64,000 bases of DNA, from contig CBCPKK010000006.1 in the NCBI GenBank assembly GCA_965119215.1, positions 84,411 through 148,410 of the forward strand. The letters are read 5' to 3'. The stretch is from Buttiauxella sp965119215 (GTDB lineage: Bacteria > Pseudomonadota > Gammaproteobacteria > Enterobacterales > Enterobacteriaceae). Of this stretch, positions 26,686-36,713 are shown piece by piece. The number at the start of each line of letters is the position of its first letter. Within the stretch, counting starts at the first letter, position 1. Position numbers and translations under genes: made by a program. The notes under the pieces were generated by a model. That model was not told where the DNA came from, made no database searches, and was given only the letters and a program-made list of their open reading frames with translations.

Positions 26686-27382
26686 AAAAGTGATGCCAGT
26701 AAAACTGGCACAGGCATTGGCCAATCCGTTATTTCCGGCGCTCGATAGCCAATTACGTTCCGGACGGCACGTTGGGCTCGATGAGCTGGATAATCATGCC
26801 TATCTGATGGACTTCCAGGATGAACTGGAAGAGTTTTACACCCGTTATAACGTGGAGCTAATTCGCGCGCCAGAAGGTTTCTTCTATTTGCGTCCGCGCT
26901 CCACCACGCTGATTCCACGTTCTGTGCTGTCAGAAGTGGACATGATGGTCGGTAAAATTCTTTGTTACCTCTATCTCAGCCCGGAGCGGCTCGCTAACGA
27001 AGGTATCTTCACGCAAGCTGAACTGTACGATGAGCTGTTGACGCTGGCAGATGAAAGCAAACTGCTGAAGTTGGTGAACAACCGTTCTACTGGCTCAGAT
27101 CTGGATCGTCAAAAGCTGCAAGAAAAAGTCCGTGCCTCGTTAACCCGTTTACGCCGTTTGGGCATGATCTGGTTTATGGGTCATGACAGCAGTAAATTCC
27201 GCATTTCCGAATCCGTGTTCCGCTTTGGTGCCGATGTGCGTGCCGGTGACGATGCGCGTGAAGCGCAATTACGCATGATCCGTGATGGAGAAGCGATGCC
27301 GGTAGAAACTCGTTTGCAACTCAATGATGAAACCGAAGAGTCGCAAGCAGCCCAGGATAACGCGGAGGATGAACAGGAATGA
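26666..27382 (+). CDS. mukE: Chromosome partition protein MukE
   Basis: This is the winged-helix (KITE-type) subunit of MukBEF that binds MukF. The ATG at 26666, inside the mukF 3' end, gives 238 residues beginning MSSTNIEKVMPVKLAQ; a further ATG giving MPVKLAQ is an alternative used in some annotations. The core (about 20-210) is nearly invariant, while the acidic tail rich in E/D/Q diverges. It overlaps mukB by 4 nt (ATGA). Confidence 0.97.
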   Translation: MSSTNIEKVMPVKLAQALANPLFPALDSQLRSGRHVGLDELDNHAYLMDFQDELEEFYTRYNVELIRAPEGFFYLRPRSTTLIPRSVLSEVDMMVGKILCYLYLSPERLANEGIFTQAELYDELLTLADESKLLKLVNNRSTGSDLDRQKLQEKVRASLTRLRRLGMIWFMGHDSSKFRISESVFRFGADVRAGDDAREAQLRMIRDGEAMPVETRLQLNDETEESQAAQDNAEDEQE

Positions 27383-30300
27383 TTGAACGCGGAAAGTTTC
27401 GCTCGCTAACGCTGATTAACTGGAATGGTTTCTTCGCGCGTACCTTTGATTTAGATGAATTAGTTACCACGCTTTCAGGCGGTAACGGTGCCGGTAAATC
27501 CACGACGATGGCGGCATTTGTTACCGCACTTATCCCGGACTTAACGCTGCTGCACTTCCGTAACACCACCGAAGCGGGAGCGACATCAGGCTCACGTGAC
27601 AAAGGTCTGCACGGGAAATTAAAAGCGGGTGTCTGTTACTCGTTGCTGGATGTGGTTAACTCCCGTAACCAGCGTGTTGTGGTTGGTGTGCGTCTGCAAC
27701 AAGTGGCAGGCCGTGACCGTAAAGTCGACATTAAACCGTTCGCTATTCAGGGTTTGCCGACGTCAATCCAGCCGACTCAGCTTCTGACGGAAGCGTTAAA
27801 CGAGCGTCAGGCGCGTGTACTGAGCCTGCAAGAGCTGAAAGATAAAGTCGAAGCCATCGAAGGCGTTCAGTTTAAGCAGTTCAACTCGATCACTGATTAC
27901 CACTCGCTGATGTTTGATTTGGGTATTGTTGCGCGCCGTCTGCGTAGCGCCTCGGATCGTAGCAAGTATTATCGTCTTATCGAAGCCTCGCTGTACGGCG
28001 GGATTTCCAGTGCCATCACCCGTTCACTGCGCGACTACCTGTTGCCAGAAAACGGCGGCGTGCGTAAAGCCTTCCAGGACATGGAAGCGGCATTGCGCGA
28101 AAACCGCATGACGCTGGAAGCGATTCGCGTCACCCAGTCCGACCGCGACCTGTTCAAGCATTTAATTTCTGAAGCCACCAACTATGTGGCAGCCGATTAC
28201 ATGCGTCACGCCAACGAACGCCGTATTCATCTGGATAAAGCGCTTGAGTTCCGTCGTGAATTATTCACCAGCCGTAAGCAACTGGCTGTAGAGCAATACA
28301 AACACGTCGAAATGGCGCGTGAACTGGCAGAACACAGCGGTTCAGAAGGGGATCTGGAAACGGATTACCAGGCGGCCAGTGACCACCTGAACCTGGTGCA
28401 AACGGCGATTCGCCAGCAGGAAAAAATCGAGCGTTACGAAGCTGACCTCGATGAACTGCAAATGCGCCTCGAAGAACAAAATGAAATTGTTGCTGAAGCG
28501 TCTGAACAGCAAGAAGAGAACGAAGCCCGCGCCGAAGCCGCAGAACTGGAAGTGGATGAGCTGAAAAACCAGCTTGCCGATTACCAGCAAGCCCTTGATG
28601 TGCAGCAGACTCGCGCCATTCAATATCAGCAAGCCTTGCAGGCACTTGAGCGTGCGCGTTCGCTGTGCCACCTGCCGGATTTAACCATTGAAAGTGCGGA
28701 ACAATGGCTTGAGACTTTCCAGGCAAAAGAGCAGGAAACCACCGAAAAACTGCTGACGCTGGAACAGAAAATGAGTGTGGCACAAACGGCGCATAGCCAG
28801 TTTGAGCACGCTTACCAGCTGGTAACCGCAATCAGTGGCCCGGTCAGTCGCAGTGACGCCTGGGAAGTGGCGCGTGAATTATTACGTGATAGCAATAACC
28901 AGCGCCACCTGATGGAGCAAGTGCAGCCGCTGCGCGCTCGTCTCAATGAACTTGAGCAACGCCTGCGTGAACAGCAAGAAGCTGAGCGTATGCTCGCTGA
29001 GTTCTGTAAGCGCCAGGGCAAACATTTCGATCCTGAAGATCTGGAAGTGTTGCACGAGGAGCTTTCTGAGCGGATTGAAACCTTGCAGCAGCGCGTTTCT
29101 GATGCCAGCGATCAACGTGCCAATTTGCGCCAGGAACAAGAACAGATTCAGGCGCAAACCAAGCGTCTGTTGCTGCGTGCGCCAATTTGGGTTGCAGCGC
29201 AAACCAGCCTTAATCAGCTGTGTGAACAAAGTAACGAGCAGTTCGAAAGCAGCCAGCAAGTTACTGAATACATGCAGCAGTTGCTTGAGCGCGAACGTGA
29301 AGTCACGGTTGAACGTGATGAAGTGGGTGCGCGTAAACGAGCCATTGACGAAGAAATCGAGCGCCTTAGCCAACCAGGTGGTGCCGAAGATCCGCGTTTA
29401 AATGCGCTGGCCGAACGCTTTGGCGGCGTGCTGTTGTCAGAAATTTACGACGATATCAGCCTTGATGATGCCCCGTACTTCTCGGCATTGTATGGCCCAT
29501 CGCGCCACGCCATTGTGGTGCCAGATTTATCACTGGTTCGCGATCAGTTAGACAACCTGGAAGATTGCCCGGAAGACCTGTATCTGATTGAAGGGGACCC
29601 GTCTTCCTTCGATGACAGCGTGTTTGGCGTTGAAGAGCTAAATGCCGCTGTTCTGGTGAAAACTGCCGATCGCCAATGGCGTTACTCCCGCTTACCGACG
29701 CTGCCAATATTTGGTCGCGCCGCGCGTGAAAATCGCCTTGAAAATCTGCATGCCGAACGTGAATCTCTGGCGGAGCGTTTCGCCACGCTGTCGTTTGACG
29801 TACAAAAGTCGCAGCGTTTGCACCAGGCGTTTAGCCGTTTCATCGGCCAGCATTTGGGCGTGGCATTTGATGACGACCCGGAAGCGGAAATTCGTCAGCT
29901 CAACACTCGCCGTGGCGAAGTTGAACGTGCGATTAGCAACCATGAAAACGACAACCAGCAGCAACGTCAGCAATACGAACAGGCGAAAGAAGGCGTTGAC
30001 CAACTCAACCGCCTGTTGCCGCGCATCAGCTTGCTTAATGATGAAACGCTGGCCGACCGTTGCGACGAAATTCGTGAACGTCTCGACGAAGCAGAAGAAG
30101 CCGCACGCTTCCTGCATCAGTTTGGTAACCCACTTGCGAAACTCGAAGCCGTGGCCTCGGTTCTGCAAAGTGACCCTGAGCAGTTTGAGCAGCTAAAAGA
30201 AGATTATCAGTACGCACAGCAAGTGCAGCGTGATGCGCGTCAGCAGGCGTTTGCCCTGACTGAAGTCGTGCAGCGTCGGGCGCACTTCGGCTACTCAGAC

Positions 30301-31827
30301 TCTGCAGCAATGCTTGATGGCAACAGTGATTTAAATGAGAAATTGCGTAGCCGCCTGGCACAAGCTGAAGCCGAACGTGCTCGTTCGCGTGAAGCCTTGC
30401 GTCAACATGCCCTGCAACTGAGTCAGTTCAGCCAGTTAATGGCCTCGCTTAAAAGCTCCTATGATACCAAAAAAGAGCTGTTAACCGATCTGCATAAAGA
30501 ACTACAGGATATCGGCGTTCGTGCTGATATTGGTGCAGAAGAACGTGCGCGTGCGCGTCGTGATGAATTGCATGCAGCACTGAGCAACAACCGTTCTCGT
30601 CGTAATCAGCTCGAAAAAGCGCTGACCTACTGCGAAGCCGAAATGAACAACCTCAACCGTAAACTGAAACAGCTTGAGCGTAGCTATTTCGAAATGCGCG
30701 AACAGGTTGTGACAGCGAAAGCAGGCTGGTGCGCGGTGATGCGCATGGTGAAAGAGAATGGCGTTGAGCGCCGTCTGAACCGCCGTGAGCTGGCTTACGT
30801 CACTGGCGATGAACTACGTTCTATCTCGGATAAAGCGTTGGGTGCGCTGCGTCTGGCTGTTGCAGATAATGAACATCTGCGCGATGTACTGCGCATGTCA
30901 GAAGATCCAAAACGCCCTGAGCGTAAGATTCAGTTCTTCGTCGCGGTTTATCAGCATCTTCGCGAACGTATTCGTCAGGACATTATCCGTACCGACGATC
31001 CGGTAGAAGCCATCGAGCAGATGGAAATTGAACTGGGCCGTCTGACAGAAGAACTGACTTCACGTGAGCAAAAACTGGCAATCAGTTCGCGCAGCGTGGC
31101 GAATATCATTCGCAAGACTATTCAGCGTGAGCAAAACCGTATTCGTATGCTCAACCAGGGCCTGCAAAGTGTCTCATTCGGCCAGGTGAATAGCGTGCGT
31201 CTGAATGTGAACGTGCGTGAAACACATGCAATGCTGCTGGATGTACTTTCTGAACAACACGAGCAGCATCAGGACTTGTTTAACAGTAATCGCCTGAGTT
31301 TCTCTGAAGCATTAGCGAAACTGTATCAGCGCCTGAATCCGCAAATCGATATGGGCCAGCGCACGCCGCAAACCATCGGCGAAGAACTGCTCGATTACCG
31401 CAACTATCTCGAAATGGAAGTTGAAGTAAACCGTGGTTCAGATGGCTGGTTACGTGCGGAAAGTGGCGCGCTGTCTACCGGTGAAGCGATCGGTACCGGG
31501 ATGTCGATTCTGGTGATGGTCGTTCAAAGCTGGGAAGAAGAATCCCGTCGACTGCGTGGCAAAGACATTTCCCCATGCCGTTTGCTGTTCCTCGATGAGG
31601 CGGCGCGACTGGATGCGAAGTCAATTGCGACGCTGTTTGAGCTGTGCGAACGCCTTGAAATGCAACTGATCATTGCAGCGCCAGAGAACATCAGTCCAGA
31701 AAAAGGAACCACTTATAAGCTGGTGCGTAAGGTTGTTCAGAACCATGAACACGTTCACGTTGTGGGACTCAGAGGCTTTGCACCACCGCTTCCCGAGCCC
31801 GTAGCGGACACGACAGAGACACCATAA
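27379..31827 (+). CDS. mukB: SMC-like ATPase MukB
   Basis: This is the SMC-like subunit of the MukBEF condensin, which compacts and helps segregate the chromosome. The Walker A motif GGNGAGKST is at 34-42. Very long coiled coils flank a central hinge (about 645-805, around the PYFSALYGPSRHAIVVP segment). The C-terminal head has signature ALSTGEAIGTGMS and Walker B CRLLFLDEAARLDAKS. The 1482 residues compare with 1486 in E. coli. Strongly biased coiled-coil codon composition leaves open frames on the opposite strand, which are not genes. Confidence 0.99.
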   Translation: MIERGKFRSLTLINWNGFFARTFDLDELVTTLSGGNGAGKSTTMAAFVTALIPDLTLLHFRNTTEAGATSGSRDKGLHGKLKAGVCYSLLDVVNSRNQRVVVGVRLQQVAGRDRKVDIKPFAIQGLPTSIQPTQLLTEALNERQARVLSLQELKDKVEAIEGVQFKQFNSITDYHSLMFDLGIVARRLRSASDRSKYYRLIEASLYGGISSAITRSLRDYLLPENGGVRKAFQDMEAALRENRMTLEAIRVTQSDRDLFKHLISEATNYVAADYMRHANERRIHLDKALEFRRELFTSRKQLAVEQYKHVEMARELAEHSGSEGDLETDYQAASDHLNLVQTAIRQQEKIERYEADLDELQMRLEEQNEIVAEASEQQEENEARAEAAELEVDELKNQLADYQQALDVQQTRAIQYQQALQALERARSLCHLPDLTIESAEQWLETFQAKEQETTEKLLTLEQKMSVAQTAHSQFEHAYQLVTAISGPVSRSDAWEVARELLRDSNNQRHLMEQVQPLRARLNELEQRLREQQEAERMLAEFCKRQGKHFDPEDLEVLHEELSERIETLQQRVSDASDQRANLRQEQEQIQAQTKRLLLRAPIWVAAQTSLNQLCEQSNEQFESSQQVTEYMQQLLEREREVTVERDEVGARKRAIDEEIERLSQPGGAEDPRLNALAERFGGVLLSEIYDDISLDDAPYFSALYGPSRHAIVVPDLSLVRDQLDNLEDCPEDLYLIEGDPSSFDDSVFGVEELNAAVLVKTADRQWRYSRLPTLPIFGRAARENRLENLHAERESLAERFATLSFDVQKSQRLHQAFSRFIGQHLGVAFDDDPEAEIRQLNTRRGEVERAISNHENDNQQQRQQYEQAKEGVDQLNRLLPRISLLNDETLADRCDEIRERLDEAEEAARFLHQFGNPLAKLEAVASVLQSDPEQFEQLKEDYQYAQQVQRDARQQAFALTEVVQRRAHFGYSDSAAMLDGNSDLNEKLRSRLAQAEAERARSREALRQHALQLSQFSQLMASLKSSYDTKKELLTDLHKELQDIGVRADIGAEERARARRDELHAALSNNRSRRNQLEKALTYCEAEMNNLNRKLKQLERSYFEMREQVVTAKAGWCAVMRMVKENGVERRLNRRELAYVTGDELRSISDKALGALRLAVADNEHLRDVLRMSEDPKRPERKIQFFVAVYQHLRERIRQDIIRTDDPVEAIEQMEIELGRLTEELTSREQKLAISSRSVANIIRKTIQREQNRIRMLNQGLQSVSFGQVNSVRLNVNVRETHAMLLDVLSEQHEQHQDLFNSNRLSFSEALAKLYQRLNPQIDMGQRTPQTIGEELLDYRNYLEMEVEVNRGSDGWLRAESGALSTGEAIGTGMSILVMVVQSWEEESRRLRGKDISPCRLLFLDEAARLDAKSIATLFELCERLEMQLIIAAPENISPEKGTTYKLVRKVVQNHEHVHVVGLRGFAPPLPEPVADTTETP

Positions 31828-31832
31828 TCATA

Positions 31833-31852
31833 GCGGGCTACGGCCCGCTTTT
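31833..31852 (+). terminator. mukB terminator
   Basis: A GCGGGC/GCCCGC stem with a TACG loop followed by TTTTGC lies 5 bp after the mukB stop. Confidence 0.8.
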
Positions 31853-31984
31853 GCTTAGAAGAGAGTTCTTAATCTTTAATATTATTTACATTTATGCGGG
31901 CAAATAGTTTTTCCTGTTTATATACTGATATTACAACCCAGCGACAAATCTGGGTGAAAGATAAAGTGAAAACAGGGGGCAGGG

Positions 31985-33865
31985 ATGTTGCTTACAAAAT
32001 TGCATGGCTTTCGACTGTCGGCGCTTGGGTTCGGGCTGGCACTAAGTTTCGCTCCACTGTTTATGGCGCAGGCCGATGAGCCCGCCGTAGTACCCTCTGA
32101 TAGCTCTGCGGTGAGTATTGAACCCAGCAGCTCACCAGACCAACCATTACCGCAATCTACCGCCACCGCCAGCATGGTGGGGGTATTGCCACTCAATTCA
32201 ACCGGCATGTCTGCCGCCCAAAGTCGCTCTCAGCTCGTGGCGCAACTGCCTACGGGTTACACACCGGTATACCTGAATGCGCTATCGGCTTTTTATGCTG
32301 CCCGCGATATGAAACCAATGTGGGAAAATCGCGATGCGGTAAAGGCTTTCCAGCAACAGCTTGCAGAAGTGGCGATTTCTGGTATACAGCCACAATTCAC
32401 CACCTGGGTTGAGCTGCTTACCGATCCTTCTGTCACAGGTTTAACCCGCGATATCGTGTTGTCTGACGCGATGATGGGCTACCTGCAATTTGTTTATGGC
32501 ATTCCGACCGAAGGTAACCGCTGGTTGTACAGCACCAAACCGTACAAGCTGCAAACGCCACCTATTTCGGTGATTAACCAGTGGCAGGTAGCGGTAGATC
32601 AGGGAACGCTGGTGAGTTTTGTTGAGACATTAGCGCCTCAGCACCCGCAATACGCCAAACTGCATCAGTCACTGGTGCATTTGCTCAGTGACTCACGGCC
32701 ATGGCCGCAACTGACCGGCAGTGAAACACTGCGCCCAGGACAATGGAGCAACGACGTGCCTGCGCTGCGTGAAATTCTTGCCCGTACCGGTATGCTGCAA
32801 GCTGAACCTGCAGTACCTCTACCAGAACGTGGTAGCGCGTCCGATGCCACTGCTGCAGTAAGTCCGTCAGCCATTCAGGTAGAGAGTGATCAGCAAGCGC
32901 AGCAAATCCCCAATGCGGTTGCAGGACAGAAAAAGAAATCAGCGCCAGCTGTGCGTAGTGCTTACAGTAAAGAGCTGATTGAAGGGGTGAAGCGCTTCCA
33001 GAAATGGCAGGGATTGAGTGCTGATGGCGCCATTGGGCAATTAACTCGTGACTGGCTGAATGTGACTCCGCAGCAGCGAGCGTCGCTTGTGGCATTGAAC
33101 ATTCAACGTTTGCGTCTGCTGCCGAAGAAACTGGACACCGGCATTATGGTAAACATCCCTAACTATTCGCTGAGCTATTACCTTAACGGGAGTGAAGTAT
33201 TGGCTTCGCGCGTGATTGTTGGGCGTCCGGATCGTAAAACGCCAATGATGAGCAGCGCTTTGAATAACGTGGTTGTTAACCCGCCGTGGAATGTGCCACC
33301 AACGCTTGCTCGTAACGACATTCTGCCAAAAGTACGTCAGGACCCAGGCTATCTCGATAGACACGGTTATAGCGTGCTACGCGGCTGGAGTAACAATGCT
33401 GAGGCTATCGACCCGTGGCATGTTGACTGGGAAACCATTACTGCCAGCAATTTGCCTTTCCGCTTCCAGCAAAAACCGGGAACCCAGAATTCGTTAGGGC
33501 GTTACAAGTTCAATATGCCGAGTTCCGACGCGATTTATTTGCACGATACGCCGAATCACAACCTGTTCCAGAAAGATGCGCGAGCGCTGAGTTCTGGTTG
33601 TGTAAGGGTCAATAAAGCCTCTGAACTGGCAAACATGCTGTTGCAGGATGCAGGCTGGAACGATGCGCGTATTTCAAGCCAGCTGAAAGACGGCAGCACC
33701 AAATACGTGAATATCCGCCAGACCATCCCGGTGAGTCTTTACTACCTGACTGCTTTTGTCGGGGATGATGGACGCACGCAGTATCGTACAGATATTTACA
33801 ATTATGATCTCACCGCGCGATCTGGCGCACAAATCCTTTCAAAAGCCGAACTATTGATACGGTAA
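31985..33865 (+). CDS. ldtD: L,D-transpeptidase LdtD (YcbB)
   Basis: This periplasmic enzyme makes 3-3 crosslinks in peptidoglycan. The signal peptide is about 1-30 (ending MAQA-DE). A scaffold domain follows. A Ser/Ala/Gln-rich linker (about 285-320) precedes the peptidoglycan-binding helix bundle (ELIEGVKRFQKWQGLSADGAIG). The YkuD catalytic domain has YLHDTP and SSGCVRV with nucleophile C539. The 626 residues are about 11 more than in E. coli; the extra length appears to be in the N-terminal region and linker. GGGGGCAGGG precedes the ATG. Confidence 0.96.
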   Translation: MLLTKLHGFRLSALGFGLALSFAPLFMAQADEPAVVPSDSSAVSIEPSSSPDQPLPQSTATASMVGVLPLNSTGMSAAQSRSQLVAQLPTGYTPVYLNALSAFYAARDMKPMWENRDAVKAFQQQLAEVAISGIQPQFTTWVELLTDPSVTGLTRDIVLSDAMMGYLQFVYGIPTEGNRWLYSTKPYKLQTPPISVINQWQVAVDQGTLVSFVETLAPQHPQYAKLHQSLVHLLSDSRPWPQLTGSETLRPGQWSNDVPALREILARTGMLQAEPAVPLPERGSASDATAAVSPSAIQVESDQQAQQIPNAVAGQKKKSAPAVRSAYSKELIEGVKRFQKWQGLSADGAIGQLTRDWLNVTPQQRASLVALNIQRLRLLPKKLDTGIMVNIPNYSLSYYLNGSEVLASRVIVGRPDRKTPMMSSALNNVVVNPPWNVPPTLARNDILPKVRQDPGYLDRHGYSVLRGWSNNAEAIDPWHVDWETITASNLPFRFQQKPGTQNSLGRYKFNMPSSDAIYLHDTPNHNLFQKDARALSSGCVRVNKASELANMLLQDAGWNDARISSQLKDGSTKYVNIRQTIPVSLYYLTAFVGDDGRTQYRTDIYNYDLTARSGAQILSKAELLIR

Positions 33866-33911
33866 ATGCAGTAATACTAATGAATTAGCGGTCGTAATAA
33901 TTGTAAAACTT

Positions 33912-33941
33912 AACCGGGCCCTCTATGAGGCCCGGTTTTAC
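33912..33941 (+). terminator. ldtD terminator
   Basis: The 9-bp stem AACCGGGCC/GGCCCGGTT with an 8-nt loop is followed by TTTACTGG. Confidence 0.8.
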
Positions 33942-34048
33942 TGGGTTTTGCACGCCTTGACTCACTTTGCTTTGGCAGTTAAGGTGCAAAGCTGTGCGCC
34001 CAAAGTGCATATTATTTGATCGTTTTTTACTTGTAGACCTGGATTATC

Positions 34049-34597
34049 ATGGACAAATTTGACGCAAACCGCCGCAAGCTGCTGGCGTTGGGTGGCGTGG
34101 CTTTAGGTGCCTCGCTGTTACCAACACAAGCGTTTGCTATGCTATCAACACCGCGCCCGCGCATTCTGACTCTCAATAACATGCATACGGGTGAGTCTCT
34201 GAAAGCTGAATTTTTCGATGGTAAAGGCTATATTCAGGACGAATTAGCAAGGCTTAATCATTTCTTCCGTGATTATCGCGCGAATAAAATCAAATCCATC
34301 GACCCAAAATTATTTGACCAGCTGTATCGCTTGCAAGGTATGTTGGGGACCAACAAACCGGTGCAGCTGGTGTCTGGTTATCGCTCACTCGACACCAACA
34401 ATGAGTTACGTGCCCATAGCCGGGGGGTTGCGAAAAAGAGCTATCACACCAAAGGCCAGGCAATGGATTTCCATATTGAAGGGATTTCGTTAAGCAATGT
34501 ACGCAAAGCAGCATTATCTATGCGCGCTGGTGGTGTAGGATACTACCCAAGCAGCAACTTTGTGCATATTGATACCGGGCCACTAAGGCACTGGTAA
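34049..34597 (+). CDS. mepK: Murein endopeptidase MepK (DUF882, M15-type)
   Basis: This periplasmic zinc peptidase is known in E. coli to cleave 3-3 crosslinks, opposing LdtD, which is encoded just upstream. The 182 residues match E. coli YcbK. The N-terminus NRRKLLALGG followed by a hydrophobic stretch ending AFA (residue 30) is a twin-arginine signal. Zinc ligands H133, D140 and H173 are visible in SYHTKGQAMD and FVHID. Its place after ldtD fits a synthesis/cleavage pair for the same bond. Confidence 0.96.
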   Translation: MDKFDANRRKLLALGGVALGASLLPTQAFAMLSTPRPRILTLNNMHTGESLKAEFFDGKGYIQDELARLNHFFRDYRANKIKSIDPKLFDQLYRLQGMLGTNKPVQLVSGYRSLDTNNELRAHSRGVAKKSYHTKGQAMDFHIEGISLSNVRKAALSMRAGGVGYYPSSNFVHIDTGPLRHW

Positions 34598-34637
34598 AAC
34601 AACGGAATCCGGCGAGTGTTGCCGGTATTGGAGCGTC

Positions 34638-35285
34638 ATGAACTATCACATTATTCCAGTCACCGCTTTCGGCCAAAACTGTTCGCTAATCTGGTGTGAA
34701 GAAACTCAACAGGCAGCACTGGTTGATCCCGGTGGCGAAGCCGAAAAGATCAAACAGCAAGTTGCGGCGAAGGGCGTGACAATCACGCAGATCCTGTTAA
34801 CTCATGGCCATCTTGACCATGTGGGAGCGGCAGCTGAACTAGCCGAGCATTACGGCGTTCCTGTTGTTGGGCCGGAAAAAGCAGACGAATTCTGGTTGCA
34901 AGGTTTACCGGCGCAAAGCCAAATGTTTGGTCTTGAGGAATGTTTGCCACTGACGCCAGATCGTTGGCTGAATGAAGGTGAAACCGTGTCGGTGGGAAAG
35001 GTAACCTTAAAGGTTCTGCATTGCCCGGGTCACACGCCAGGCCACGTTGTGTTCTTTGACGCGCAATCTCAATTGCTGATTTCTGGTGATGTGATTTTCA
35101 AAGGCGGGGTAGGGCGTAGCGATTTCCCACAAGGTAATCACGCAGCGTTGATTGATTCAATTAAACGTAAATTGCTGCCGCTGGGCGATGATGTGACGTT
35201 TATTCCAGGCCATGGGCCGATGTCTACGCTTGGCTACGAGCGTTTGCATAATCCTTTCCTGCAAGACGAATTACCGGTCTGGTGA
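34638..35285 (+). CDS. gloC: Type II hydroxyacylglutathione hydrolase GloC
   Basis: This metallo-beta-lactamase-fold glyoxalase II hydrolyses S-lactoylglutathione in methylglyoxal detoxification. The metal motif THGHLDH has H56, H58, D60 and H61. Later ligands sit in HCPGHTPGH, SGDVIF and PGHGP. The 215 residues match E. coli YcbL. It is 40 bp downstream of mepK and ends at a strong bidirectional terminator. Confidence 0.95.
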   Translation: MNYHIIPVTAFGQNCSLIWCEETQQAALVDPGGEAEKIKQQVAAKGVTITQILLTHGHLDHVGAAAELAEHYGVPVVGPEKADEFWLQGLPAQSQMFGLEECLPLTPDRWLNEGETVSVGKVTLKVLHCPGHTPGHVVFFDAQSQLLISGDVIFKGGVGRSDFPQGNHAALIDSIKRKLLPLGDDVTFIPGHGPMSTLGYERLHNPFLQDELPVW

Positions 35286-35302
35286 TATTAGCCTGCCGAA
35301 AT

Positions 35303-35341
35303 AAAAAGAGCCGCATTATTAATTTAATGCGGCTCTTTTTT
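35303..35341. terminator. Strong bidirectional terminator between gloC and aspC
   Basis: A 16-bp perfect inverted repeat (35303-35318 with 35325-35340) starts with AAAAAGAGCC and ends GGCTCTTTTT, so U-tracts exist in both directions. It separates convergent gloC and aspC. Confidence 0.92.
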
Positions 35342-35350
35342 TATGGTTTC

Positions 35351-35380
35351 GTAGGTCGGATTAGCGTAGCGACATCCGAC
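35351..35380. repeat. REP/PU-type palindromic element
   Basis: GTAGGTCGGAT...ATCCGAC forms the imperfect palindrome typical of enterobacterial REP units (GTAGG head, GTCGGAT/ATCCGAC stem, mismatched middle). It is a single copy between the terminator and the aspC stop codon. No second unit is seen, so it is not a full BIME. Confidence 0.65.
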
Positions 35381-35393
35381 AAATCTGGTTCAT

Positions 35394-36584
35394 TTACAGT
35401 ACAGCGACAATCGCTTCGCACAGTGGCGCCATATTATCTGGCGTCATACCTGCAACGTTGACACGTCCGGATGCTACTGCATACACACCAAACTCTTCAC
35501 GTAAACGCAGCACCTGCTCTTTAGTCAGGCCGCTGAACGAGAACATGCCGTTCTGGTTGATGATGAAGCTAAAGTCGCGGTTAGCGCCTTTCTCTTGCAG
35601 GGTATTCACGAACAGCTGACGCATACGGTGAATGCGCTGGCGCATGTCAGACAGCTCTTGCTCCCAGAGGGTACGCAGAGCATCGTTGCTGAGAATAGTG
35701 GCAACAATTGATGCACCGTGTGCTGGTGGGTTTGAGTAGTTGGCACGAATCACAGCCTTCATCTGGCTGAATGCGCGGTCAACGGTATCTGCGTCAGTAG
35801 CAACCAGGGTACAAGCACCTACGCGCTCGTTGTAGAGGCCGAAGTTCTTAGAGTAGGAGCTGGCAACAATCAGTTCTTTATGGCTTGCCGCGAAGATACG
35901 CAAACCTTCTGCATCTTCTTCCAGACCACGGGCAAAGCCCTGGTAGGCGAAGTCAAACAGCGGTAACCAGCCTTTAGCCAGTGACATTTCTGCCAGTGTT
36001 TGCCACTGCTCAGCCGTTGGATCAATACCGGTTGGGTTATGGCAGCAGCCGTGGAACAACACCACATCACCGGCTTGTGCGGCTTGCAGGCTGTTGATCA
36101 GGCCTTCGAAATTCAGGGAGTGGTTCTGCGCGTCATAGTAATCGTATTCGCACACTTCCAGACCGGCGGAGTTAAATACGCTCTTATGGTTCGGCCAGCT
36201 TGGATTGCTTACCCAAATACGTTTGGTGGTCGTGTTTTTAGCCAGGAAATCTGCGGCAACACGCAGTGCACCGGTACCACCAGGGGTTTGTGCAGTACGA
36301 GCGCGTTTTGCGCCACTCAGAGCGTTATTTTTCCCGAACAGCAATTCCTGTGTGCAACGGCCAAACTCTGGAATACCGTCGATACCGAGGTAGTTCTTGG
36401 TGTTCTCATTTTCCAGCAGATAAAGTTCCGCTTTCTTTACGCAGGTCAAAACCGGAGTTTTGCCCGTTTCATCCTTATAAACACCAATGCCGAGGTTAAT
36501 TTTTGTCGGACGGTCATCGGCGCGAAACAGATCGGCCAAACCCAGAATGGGATCGGCAGGGGCAGCGGTAATGTTCTCAAACAT
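35394..36584 (-). CDS. aspC: Aspartate aminotransferase
   Basis: This PLP-dependent transaminase interconverts aspartate/2-oxoglutarate and oxaloacetate/glutamate, and also acts on aromatic amino acids. The 396 residues match E. coli AspC. The PLP lysine is K246 in SSYSKNFGLY; the substrate-binding arginine lies in the C-terminal SGRVNVAGM segment. I place the start at 36584 (MFENITAAPAD), not at an in-frame upstream codon that would add 34 non-conserved residues. It follows the ompF-type porin gene on the same strand, beyond a terminator. Confidence 0.98.
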   Translation of the reverse strand: MFENITAAPADPILGLADLFRADDRPTKINLGIGVYKDETGKTPVLTCVKKAELYLLENENTKNYLGIDGIPEFGRCTQELLFGKNNALSGAKRARTAQTPGGTGALRVAADFLAKNTTTKRIWVSNPSWPNHKSVFNSAGLEVCEYDYYDAQNHSLNFEGLINSLQAAQAGDVVLFHGCCHNPTGIDPTAEQWQTLAEMSLAKGWLPLFDFAYQGFARGLEEDAEGLRIFAASHKELIVASSYSKNFGLYNERVGACTLVATDADTVDRAFSQMKAVIRANYSNPPAHGASIVATILSNDALRTLWEQELSDMRQRIHRMRQLFVNTLQEKGANRDFSFIINQNGMFSFSGLTKEQVLRLREEFGVYAVASGRVNVAGMTPDNMAPLCEAIVAVL

Positions 36585-36713
36585 GACGAGTTTCCATTGT
36601 GATATCGAGGAGAGTAACGCTCTCAGGTTAACCGCTGTTTTAGCAAATGCCAACCGTTTGCAACAAAAAGAAACAGCCTCCGTCACAACTAAAATTTTTG
36701 TACTTTTCAGGCA

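Noticed and set aside
28265..28831. Antisense open frames across mukB (also 28882-29373)
   Set aside because: Low-complexity products opposite coiled-coil coding sequence, with no independent support.
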